From NCBI GenBank assembly GCA_019242065.1, contig JAFAWJ010001023.1:1-5983 (forward strand): a stretch of DNA of 5,983 bases, in the 5' to 3' direction. The DNA comes from Chloroflexota bacterium. Its GTDB lineage: Bacteria; Chloroflexota; UBA6077; CF-72. The translations under genes were made by a program, and so were the position numbers. Within the stretch, counting starts at the first letter, position 1; each line of letters opens with the position of its first letter. The notes under the pieces are model-generated. The model had not been told where the DNA came from. It saw nothing but the letters and a program-made list of their open reading frames with translations, and did not search any database. Below are positions 1 to 5,551 of this stretch, in pieces.

Positions 1-429
1 CGCGGCAGCCACCGCCAGCACCGCGAGTCTCACGATCTGCTCCGCCACCAGCGGCGAGACCTGGTCCAGGCTCACGATTTGCATGGGGCCGAACTGCGCG
101 GTGAGCGCGTCCTCGATCTGCTGCTGCTCGGAGCTGCTGACTTCGCCGGTGTCACTCTGCTGTGGCTGCGCCAGCGGCCGCGTGCGCACGACAAAGGTGT
201 TGTCGCTCGACTGCTGCACCACGGCTTCGGGATGGCCGAGCTGCCCGAGCGCATCGCGCAGTTGATCGGCATTGACCGGGTTGTCGAACTGGACGGTCAT
301 GATCGTGCCGCTGGTGAAGTCGATGCCTGGATTCAGACCACCCGGCAGGATCAGCGAGATGATGCCAGGCACCAGGAAGATGGCTGACAGCAGGTAGAAG
401 TAGCGTCGGTTTTTGACGAAGTCGAACAT
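1..429 (-). CDS. secF: Protein translocase subunit SecF (N-terminal part, runs off window)
   Basis: SecF partners SecD in the inner membrane, where the pair uses the proton motive force to pull Sec-exported proteins through and recycle the SecYEG channel. The 143 codons visible were translated by hand. They start with MFDFVKNRRYFYLL, then a first membrane helix at about residues 10-29. 'GIDFTSGT' (35-42) matches the family GIDF-x-GG motif with one Gly replaced by Ser. The exported domain follows (about 43-125), with a Gln/Ser-rich stretch at about 88-104. 'VSPLVAEQI' (124-132) stands where most SecF proteins have VGP-x-VG, and a second helix begins at about 133. The C-terminal half, with the remaining helices, lies beyond position 1. 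The ATG at 429-427 lies 14 nt after the secD stop, and a GAGGG overlaps that stop, so the two genes are probably co-transcribed and translationally coupled. The identification is firm; the exact 3' end is not visible. Confidence 0.95.
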   Translation of the reverse strand, partial: MFDFVKNRRYFYLLSAIFLVPGIISLILPGGLNPGIDFTSGTIMTVQFDNPVNADQLRDALGQLGHPEAVVQQSSDNTFVVRTRPLAQPQQSDTGEVSSSEQQQIEDALTAQFGPMQIVSLDQVSPLVAEQIVRLAVLAVAAA

Positions 430-443
430 CGCTCTACTCGCCC

Positions 444-1835
444 TCAGCCCCGCGTGCTGACCACGGCCGGCCGCCGCGTGGACACGGACCCGCCGCCGAC
501 CTGCGCTGCTTCGATGTGCATGCCGAACATGCGGTCGCTGTGGGCCCAGGATCGGCTGAGCAGCAGCTCCAGGAAGGTGCGCGTGACGAAGATGGCACTG
601 AACAGCGAGACGACGACGCCAATGCCCAGGACCAGGGCGAAGCCCATGATGATGGTTGCCCCAAACTGCTGGCCGAAGACGTACAGCACCACGCAGGTGA
701 TGAGCGTCGAGGTATTCGAATCGCGAATGGACGGCCAGGCGCGGTCTTCGCCCGCGCGAATGGCCGCGGCGATCGTCTTGCCGCTGCGCAGCTCCTCTTT
801 CATGCGTTCGAAGATCAGGATGTTGGCGTCGACCGCCATACCTAGTGACAGGATGAAGCCGGCAATGCCTGCCAGGGTGAGCGTCACCGGGATCAGTTTG
901 AAGACTGCCAGCGTGACCAGCACGTAGACGATCAGCGCGCCAGAGGCGGCCAGGCCTGGCAGTCGGTAGTACAGGAGCATGAACAGCACGACCACGAGCA
1001 GGGCCAGCTCGCCGGCGACGATGCTCTTGTGGACCGAGTCGGCGCCGAGGGTGGCGTCGACGGTGCTTTCAGACTGGATGCTGATCGGTACGGGGAGGGC
1101 GCCCGCGTTGAGCTGCAACGCGAGCAGCTTGGCCTGGTCGAGGGAGAGGCCGGTGATGACACCGCTGTCGGTGAGGACCGCCTGGACCGTCGGGTCGGAG
1201 ATCTCCTGTCCGTCGAGGAAGATGCCCAGCGGCTTCTGGAGCAGGCGCTGGGTGATCTGGCCGAAGAGCGTCGCGCCGTCGCTGTTGAACTGGAAGGCGA
1301 CCTCGGGCAGGCCGGCGTTGCCGTTAAAGGTGACCTGCTGGCGGCCGGGGCTCAGGTAGGCGCCGGTGAGGGGGACGGTCTGGCCGTTGAGCTGGCCGGT
1401 GGCGGGGACCCAGTTGCCGCTGGCGTCCTGCTCTTTGAACTCGAGCTTGGCGGTCTGGCCGATGAGCTGTTTGGCCTGCTCGGTGTCCTTGAGGCCCGGC
1501 AGCTGGACGATGATACGGTCAGTGCCGAGCTGCTGGATTTCGGGCTCGGCCACGCCGTAGGCGTTGACGCGGCGCTCGATGACGTTGAGCACGCCCTGCA
1601 TGGCCTGGCTCTGCTGATCCGCGGGGACCTGGCTGAGGTCCGCCTGGAGGGTGAGCTGCGTGCCGCCCTGGAGGTCGAGGCCGAGTTTGGCACCTTGCCT
1701 GGTGAAGGAGCCCAGGTGGATGCCCGGGTTGCCAGGCAACGCGTCGCCGCCTGGGATGTAGTTGCCAGGCTTCTGCGGCCACACCACCGCCAGGGCCACG
1801 GCCGTCAAGAGCACGATGAAAATCAGCCGTTTCAT
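444..1835 (-). CDS. secD: Protein translocase subunit SecD
   Basis: SecD is the larger half of the SecDF export-assisting complex, an RND-superfamily membrane protein. With the ATG at 1835-1833 it has 463 residues. It begins with one N-terminal helix (about 3-20), then 'GLDLQGGTQL' (52-61), the classic SecD motif. A large exported domain (about 60-265) includes 'VNAYGVAEPEI' and 'DRIIVQLPG'. Five membrane helices follow between about 270 and 425. 'GMAVDANILIFERMKEE' (332-348) carries the conserved Asp of the proton path, and 'RAWPSIRDSNTSTLITC' follows (365-381). A polar tail of about 35 residues ends the protein. The frame also opens with a TTG at 1847, giving four more residues (MRVR). I prefer the ATG because the signal-like helix begins right after it, but neither start has a strong Shine-Dalgarno. 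It is the first gene after a regulatory gap of about 200 bp and is followed at once by secF. Confidence 0.96.
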   Translation of the reverse strand: MKRLIFIVLLTAVALAVVWPQKPGNYIPGGDALPGNPGIHLGSFTRQGAKLGLDLQGGTQLTLQADLSQVPADQQSQAMQGVLNVIERRVNAYGVAEPEIQQLGTDRIIVQLPGLKDTEQAKQLIGQTAKLEFKEQDASGNWVPATGQLNGQTVPLTGAYLSPGRQQVTFNGNAGLPEVAFQFNSDGATLFGQITQRLLQKPLGIFLDGQEISDPTVQAVLTDSGVITGLSLDQAKLLALQLNAGALPVPISIQSESTVDATLGADSVHKSIVAGELALLVVVLFMLLYYRLPGLAASGALIVYVLVTLAVFKLIPVTLTLAGIAGFILSLGMAVDANILIFERMKEELRSGKTIAAAIRAGEDRAWPSIRDSNTSTLITCVVLYVFGQQFGATIIMGFALVLGIGVVVSLFSAIFVTRTFLELLLSRSWAHSDRMFGMHIEAAQVGGGSVSTRRPAVVSTRG

Positions 1836-1933
1836 GCGGACACGCAAGTGTACCCGAGGATCCGATAAGGGGTTGTCAAAGCCAGCTCAAACGTGTGTTT
1901 CTCTGTCAATTGCGGCTTCAACTGATCTGCTGG

Positions 1934-1949
1934 TGACATTCGTATGTCA
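1934..1949. repeat. Perfect inverted repeat TGACAT-TCGT-ATGTCA
   Basis: Six-base arms at 1934-1939 and 1944-1949 flank a 4-nt spacer. The repeat lies at or just after the predicted start points of both candidate promoters, a usual place for an operator. It shares the TGACA/TGTCA core with the repeat at 1981-2002, and the two centres are 50 bp apart. Confidence 0.5.
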
Positions 1950-1957
1950 ACACCAAA

Positions 1958-1987
1958 ATTATCCGGGATGAGGAATCATCTTGACAG
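1958..1987 (-). promoter_or_regulatory. Candidate sigma70-type promoter P2 for secDF
   Basis: On the minus strand CTGTCA (1987-1982, four of six to TTGACA) is followed after 18 nt by GATAAT (1963-1958, five of six to TATAAT). Transcription would start near 1951. It overlaps P1, and the two could be alternatives. GATAAT is the best -10 box in the gap. Confidence 0.35.
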
Positions 1988-2002
1988 GACCCAAGCTGTC
2001 AA
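1975..2002 (-). promoter_or_regulatory. Candidate sigma70-type promoter P1 for secDF
   Basis: On the minus strand a perfect -35 TTGACA (2002-1997) is followed after 16 nt by GATGAT (1980-1975), which matches TATAAT at four of six positions. Transcription would start near 1968. The -35 lies within the right arm of an inverted repeat, so a protein bound there would block it. This rests on consensus matching only. Confidence 0.35.
1981..2002. repeat. Perfect inverted repeat TTGACAG-N8-CTGTCAA
   Basis: Seven-base arms at 1981-1987 and 1996-2002 flank an 8-nt spacer. The repeat sits about 30 nt after the def stop and contains the -35 boxes of both candidate promoters. It is not followed by a T run on the minus strand, so it looks more like a dimeric repressor or activator site than a terminator. 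It could also form a short hairpin in a def read-through transcript. Confidence 0.55.
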
Positions 2003-2031
2003 CCGTCAACGTCGTCCACGCGAAGCGAAAG

Positions 2032-2619
2032 TCAGTCGGGCTCGGCCTCGGCCTCGTCCTCGTCCTCAACCTCCTCCCCCGCGGCGCGGCGGGCGGCGCG
2101 CGCGTCGGCTTCCCGCTTGCGCAGCGGCTCCGAGCGCTGCAGCTTGTCCAGCGTCTCCATCCGATCGATATACAGGTGCCCATCCAGGTGATCGATTTCA
2201 TGCTGCAACGCCTGCGCGAACAGCCCCTCGGCATCACGAATGCGCAGCTCTTTGCCATTGCGATCGAGCGCCTTGACCGACACCCGCTCCGCCCGCGTGA
2301 GCCGCCCCCAGAAGCCGGGCACCGACAGACACCCCTCGTCGAGCTCCATCTCGCCAATCTTCTTGACAATCTCGGGATTGACGATGACGGTGATCCTGTC
2401 CTCCACGTCCAGGACCGCCAGTCGCAGCGGCACCCCCACCTGCGGCGCTGCCAGACCAACGCCAGGCGCCTGCTTCATGGTCTCGATCATGTCGTCGATG
2501 AGCTTCTGAAGCGAGCGATCGAACTGGCTCACGCGGCGCGCCTTGCCGCGCAGAACGGGATTACCGACTACCAGAATCGGCCGTATCACTGGGCGTGAGT
2601 CTACCGAGTAACCCGTCAT
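2032..2619 (-). CDS. def: Peptide deformylase
   Basis: Peptide deformylase removes the N-formyl group from the initiator methionine of new proteins at the ribosome and needs a bound metal ion, usually Fe2+. All three family motifs are present, numbered here from the GTG at 2589: 'GVGLAAPQVG' (43-52), 'EGCLSVPG' (85-92, metal-binding Cys87) and 'QHEIDHLDG' (129-137, metal-binding His130 and His134, catalytic Glu131). The start is uncertain. ATG 2619 has a GAGG close upstream and gives 195 residues. GTG 2589 gives 185 residues beginning IRPILVVGNPVLR, which fits the usual family N-terminus better. A TTG at 2629-2631 also exists. Either choice overlaps the end of the cobT-like gene (59 or 29 nt). 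The C-terminus adds a basic helix-like stretch (RKREADARAARR) and then a strongly acidic tail of alternating Glu/Asp, which is unusual. Confidence 0.95.
   Translation of the reverse strand: MTGYSVDSRPVIRPILVVGNPVLRGKARRVSQFDRSLQKLIDDMIETMKQAPGVGLAAPQVGVPLRLAVLDVEDRITVIVNPEIVKKIGEMELDEGCLSVPGFWGRLTRAERVSVKALDRNGKELRIRDAEGLFAQALQHEIDHLDGHLYIDRMETLDKLQRSEPLRKREADARAARRAAGEEVEDEDEAEAEPD
2041..2076 (-). repeat. Degenerate hexamer repeat coding the acidic tail of Def
   Basis: Six consecutive imperfect 6-bp units on the plus strand (ctcggc twice, ctcgtc twice, ctcaac, ctcctc) encode the x-Glu dipeptides near the Def C-terminus on the minus strand. The length keeps the frame, so expansion or contraction would change the tail by whole residue pairs. 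This is a simple-sequence tract, not a mobile repeat. Confidence 0.6.
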
Positions 2620-3700
2620 ACACCTCGTCAATGACCGTCAGCAGCCGCGCACAGGATTCGCCAGTGGCCTGCAGGGCGGCGATACACGCGCCGCCAGCGC
2701 CGACCCCCTCTTTCACCGCGAAGCGTTCGTACGCGTGCAATCCCACGTGGCGTGACGTCGAAAAGTCCAGGTTCACCGCTAGCACCGCCAGACCGGGATC
2801 GATCTCGCGCGCCAGGCCGGCGACGTCGGCCGCCGGGTCGGCAATCACCCAGCGCGTCGTCCCGATCGCGACCCGTTCCAATGCCGAGTCATCGCCCAGG
2901 GCGCGCACGAGCGCGGCCACGGCCACCATTTGCGAGCCGCCTGCCAGCAGCACGTCGCAGCCGGCCATCGAGGCGCCCAGCGCCATGCCGGCGGCCAGCG
3001 GCTGCATCGGATCACCGACGAGCCGAACAGCCTGCAGCGGATCGGCCCGTCCATCGCCCGCGGCCATGCCGGCCGTGTCGAGGGCCGCGTGCGCCACCTG
3101 CGACTTCAACAGGTGCGCATTGCCGGGCATGCTGCCGCTGACCCGGCCTTCGGCGGCGTAGCCGAGCGCGAGCAATACGGCGAGGGCGGTAGTGGTGCCG
3201 CCTGGAACGCTTTCGCCGATGACCACGTACGGGGCACCGTCAGTGGCAGCTTCGCGCCCGAGTTGCATGCCCGAGGCAAACAGCTCGCGCGCGTCGGCAA
3301 CGGCAGGCCCGCTCTGCTCGATGCTGCGGCCAGGTCGTTCGGCGGCGCGCAGCACGCGCGTCGCGGGCCAGACGCGCAGTCCAGCGCCCACGAACCGGAC
3401 CTCCAGCTGCGCCAGACACAGGGCCGCCCGCGTGATGCCACTCGGTCCGGGCGCGCCCAGCGGATTGCTCGGCAACCGCGGCAGGCACCTCGGGCGGCCC
3501 AGGCGCACGACCTCGGCGTCCGCGGCTGGCGTGTAGGGCCGCAGCTCTTCGGTGAGACCCGCGCTCGAGATGCCTGGCAGCAAACACGTGTCCGTATGCG
3601 CCAGGACGCACCAGAACGGCGGTCGGCGGCCGCGCCAGCGTTCCAGGAATGCCCGGCCACGCTCATGCGCCGAGGCGCACAGGATCGGCTCAGTGTCCAC
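2561..3700 (-). CDS. CobT-related protein of the UPF0284/TIGR00303 type
   Basis: This belongs to the archaeal/cyanobacterial branch of nicotinate-nucleotide:dimethylbenzimidazole phosphoribosyltransferases. Canonical CobT enzymes make alpha-ribazole phosphate, the lower-ligand nucleotide of cobalamin, in the cytoplasm. The 379 residues show 'PGISSAG' (42-48), 'YTPAADAE' (56-63), 'GESVPGGTTTALAVLLALG' (162-180), 'GDPMQPLAAGMALGAS' (229-244), 'LLAGGSQM' (251-258), 'TTRWVIAD' (281-288) and 'KEGVGAGGA' (330-338). Glu331 in the last motif probably corresponds to the catalytic base of classical CobT, found there in a GEGTGAA context. The start is a GTG at 3700-3698, 6 nt after the cobS stop and without a clear Shine-Dalgarno, which suggests translational coupling. 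The 3' end overlaps def. Adjacency to cobS supports a role in nucleotide-loop assembly. Family membership is secure; the exact substrate is inferred, so no symbol is given. Confidence 0.88.
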   Translation of the reverse strand: MDTEPILCASAHERGRAFLERWRGRRPPFWCVLAHTDTCLLPGISSAGLTEELRPYTPAADAEVVRLGRPRCLPRLPSNPLGAPGPSGITRAALCLAQLEVRFVGAGLRVWPATRVLRAAERPGRSIEQSGPAVADARELFASGMQLGREAATDGAPYVVIGESVPGGTTTALAVLLALGYAAEGRVSGSMPGNAHLLKSQVAHAALDTAGMAAGDGRADPLQAVRLVGDPMQPLAAGMALGASMAGCDVLLAGGSQMVAVAALVRALGDDSALERVAIGTTRWVIADPAADVAGLAREIDPGLAVLAVNLDFSTSRHVGLHAYERFAVKEGVGAGGACIAALQATGESCARLLTVIDEVYDGLLGRLTPSDTADSGSR

Positions 3701-3706
3701 CGCGTG

Positions 3707-4471
3707 TTAGCCGAAGCGTGGCAAGAGCAGTGCGCTGCTCAGCCACACGACGGTTTCGATGACCTCGCATGTTGCACCGTAACAGTCGCCGGTCAGCCCC
3801 GGCAGCAGGGTCATGAGCCAGCGACCCAGACCGATTGCCACAGCGAACGCCAGCACGCCGGCGACCATGCCCAGCGGCCCGACGACGACGCAGGCCACCG
3901 CTGGCGCCAGGCTCGCCAGAGCCAGCACCTTTGGCGAGGCCGCCGCCTTGAGCGGTGAGCCGAGACCCGTCGGCCGCCCGTAGGGAAACAGCGTGGTCAC
4001 CAGCACGATCGACCAGCGCCCGAGGCACGGCGCCAGGACGATCAGCCCCAGGCGCGTCGGCGGCGGCAGACTGGCCAGCGCGGCGATCTTCAGGGCGACC
4101 ACCGACACCAGTCCGGCCACACCGAAGGCGCCAGTATGCGGATCGCGCATGATCTCCAGTCGACGCTCGGGCGTAGCATGTCCGAACACCGCGTCGCACG
4201 TGTCCATCAAACCATCGGCGTGCAGCGCGCCGCTCACGACCAGCAGCAGCACAACCACCAGCGTGCTCCGTAACAGCAGCGAAACGCCCAGCCACCCCAG
4301 TCCCAGGTCGGCCAGGGCCAGGACGCCACCGATGATCAGTCCGACAATCGGCAGCCAGACAAGCGCGTCCCTGAGATCGGTGTGTGCAGTCGGGACCGGA
4401 AAGCGCGTGAGAAATTGCAGCGCACCGACGAAGCCGCGCCAGGGCGCCTTGACCGCCGCGGCCGCGACCAG
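3707..4471 (-). CDS. cobS: Adenosylcobinamide-GDP ribazoletransferase CobS (probable CTG start)
   Basis: CobS is a membrane enzyme that joins adenosylcobinamide-GDP to alpha-ribazole (or its phosphate), releasing GMP and completing cobalamin. In this frame 'ALQFLTRFPVP' (17-27) is the family N-terminal signature. 'HADGLMDTCDA' (84-94) is the metal-binding His/Asp motif, usually HLDGLADTADG. 'GAFGVAGL' (114-121), 'GRPTGLGS' (165-172) and 'GLTGDCYGATCEVIE' (225-239) follow, with several hydrophobic helices between them. No ATG, GTG or TTG occurs in frame between the preceding TAG (4477-4475) and a GTG at 4258, which would remove 71 residues including the signature. I therefore propose CTG at 4471-4469, giving 254 residues, a normal CobS length. 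It has AGG (4480-4478) 6 nt upstream. A sequencing error is an alternative. The gene follows the dehydratase gene by 3 nt and precedes the cobT-like gene by 6 nt. Confidence 0.88.
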   Translation of the reverse strand: MVAAAAVKAPWRGFVGALQFLTRFPVPTAHTDLRDALVWLPIVGLIIGGVLALADLGLGWLGVSLLLRSTLVVVLLLVVSGALHADGLMDTCDAVFGHATPERRLEIMRDPHTGAFGVAGLVSVVALKIAALASLPPPTRLGLIVLAPCLGRWSIVLVTTLFPYGRPTGLGSPLKAAASPKVLALASLAPAVACVVVGPLGMVAGVLAFAVAIGLGRWLMTLLPGLTGDCYGATCEVIETVVWLSSALLLPRFG

Positions 4472-4474
4472 AAA

Positions 4475-4485
4475 CTACCTACCTT
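4475..4485 (-). promoter_or_regulatory. Shine-Dalgarno and overlapping stop that define the cobS start
   Basis: The minus strand reads AAGGTAGGTAG, ending in the dehydratase stop TAG. The second AGG (4480-4478) is 6 nt from the CTG at 4471, an ideal distance for initiation. A ribosome terminating at the TAG would already sit on the proposed start, so reinitiation is plausible. Confidence 0.45.
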
Positions 4486-5551
4486 GCGCGGCCACCAGCG
4501 AATCGGCGGTCACCACGCGGATACGTTCGCGCCAGTACTCGAGCAGGTCAGCCATGGTCTTCTCGAACGGGATCGTCGGTTCCCAGTTGGTGGCCTTCTT
4601 GAACTTGTCGACGTTAGCCCACAGCAACCGTACATCGCTCGGTCGCATGCGGGCCGGGTCTTGCTCGACGGTGATGGGCGCGCTGGTGTGGCTCAAGAGA
4701 ATGTCGAGCATGTCGCCCACGCGCATGCACGTGCCGCGGCCCACGTTGTAGACCTCGCCCGGCGTGCCGCGTTCGGCCGCCAACCAGTAGGCGCGCACCA
4801 TGTCCCTCGTGTCGGTCCAGTCACGCCGCGAGTCGAGGTCGCCGCCGTGCAGGACTGGATCCTGAAGTCCAGCTTCGATCTGGGCAATCTGCTTGGCGAA
4901 GCTGCTGGTCGCGAAGACCTGACCGCGCCGCGGGCCGGTGTGGTTGAAGCCACGCGTGACGATACACCTGGTGCCGTAGCTGCGGAAGTACTGAATAGCC
5001 AGCGTTTCCTGGGCAACCTTGCTTACGGCGTACGGACTGAGCGGCCGCATCGGATTGCTTTCCGAGATGGGCGCCTCGTCGGGATACACCAGGCCGTATT
5101 CTTCGCTAGATCCGGCAACGTGGATCACCGGGTCAAGATGTGCCTCACGCACGGCTTCGAAGATGTTGAGCTCGGAGACGATGTTGTTGGTCAGCGTAGC
5201 GGCGGGCGCGGTCCAACTCGTCGGCACGAAGCTCTGGGCGGCCAGGTGAAAGATGCGATCTGGCTGCACCGCGCGTATGACCCCGCGTACGGCACTGGCA
5301 TCCTGCAGCTCGCAGTCGATGACGGTGACACGGCCGGGCTGTACCACTCGCGCCAGGCTGACCTCGTCGGTGATTCGCTGGCCCTCGTCGAGTACGTTCA
5401 GCAAACCCCGACGCCGCAGATCTTGCAAATTGTCCAGCTTGCTGCGCCATCGGAACGTGCCGAAAACGTCGACGCTGGGGTGATGATCGACCAGGTATTC
5501 CGCCAGGAAACTCCCCGCCATCCCGGTGATGCCGGTAATCAGGACGCGCAC
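4475..5551 (-). CDS. GDP-mannose 4,6-dehydratase-like SDR-family protein
   Basis: This is an extended short-chain dehydrogenase of the NAD-dependent epimerase/dehydratase group, closest in its motifs to GDP-mannose 4,6-dehydratase, which converts GDP-mannose to GDP-4-keto-6-deoxymannose in the cytoplasm. The 358 residues begin with the Rossmann loop 'TGITGMAG' (6-13). 'FRWRS' (33-37) lies where GMD enzymes carry Arg residues that contact NADP. 'HLAAQS' (102-107), 'GSSEEYG' (147-153, with Ser and the Glu expected as catalytic base), 'YAVSK' (174-178, catalytic Tyr and Lys) and 'FNHTGPRRG' (202-210) follow. The GTG at 5551 is the only start after an in-frame stop at 5555-5557, and GAGGAG (5568-5563) lies 11 nt upstream. 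The start overlaps the previous gene by 13 nt. The paired upstream paralogue suggests a GDP-deoxyhexose pathway. A reductase role for this copy cannot be excluded. Confidence 0.87.
   Translation of the reverse strand: MRVLITGITGMAGSFLAEYLVDHHPSVDVFGTFRWRSKLDNLQDLRRRGLLNVLDEGQRITDEVSLARVVQPGRVTVIDCELQDASAVRGVIRAVQPDRIFHLAAQSFVPTSWTAPAATLTNNIVSELNIFEAVREAHLDPVIHVAGSSEEYGLVYPDEAPISESNPMRPLSPYAVSKVAQETLAIQYFRSYGTRCIVTRGFNHTGPRRGQVFATSSFAKQIAQIEAGLQDPVLHGGDLDSRRDWTDTRDMVRAYWLAAERGTPGEVYNVGRGTCMRVGDMLDILLSHTSAPITVEQDPARMRPSDVRLLWANVDKFKKATNWEPTIPFEKTMADLLEYWRERIRVVTADSLVAAQGR

Larger units (their letters stand above)
1836..2031 (-). promoter_or_regulatory. Intergenic regulatory region upstream of secDF
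   Basis: This is the only sizeable non-coding stretch in the window. It lies between the def stop (2032-2034) and the secD ATG, and it is clearly richer in A and T than the flanking genes. It holds two candidate promoters, two perfect inverted repeats and six TGTCA/TGACA half-sites, listed separately. A transcript starting near 1951-1968 would carry a leader of roughly 115-135 nt before secD. No tRNA, riboswitch or U-tailed terminator was recognised in it. That it drives secDF is inferred from position. Confidence 0.6.

Noticed and set aside
1029..1868. Plus-strand open frame of 279 codons opposite secD
   Set aside because: Gly/Leu/Glu/Asp-rich mirror of SecD codons, with no family features.
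1981..2002. Rho-independent terminator after def
   Set aside because: The stem is only 7 bp, not GC-rich, has an 8-nt loop, and no T run follows it on the minus strand.
1836..2031. Riboswitch or small RNA gene in the secD leader
   Set aside because: No conserved riboswitch core, including a cobalamin box, or strong extended stem was recognised; the gap looks like promoter and operator DNA.
2930..3958. Plus-strand open frame of 342 codons opposite the cobT-like gene and cobS
   Set aside because: Low-complexity His/Arg/Gln/Ala-rich translation with no motif; a shadow of well-supported minus-strand genes.
3707..4258. Short 183-residue version of CobS starting at GTG 4258
   Set aside because: It would begin inside a hydrophobic segment and drop the conserved ALQFLTRFPVP region, which is intact in frame upstream.
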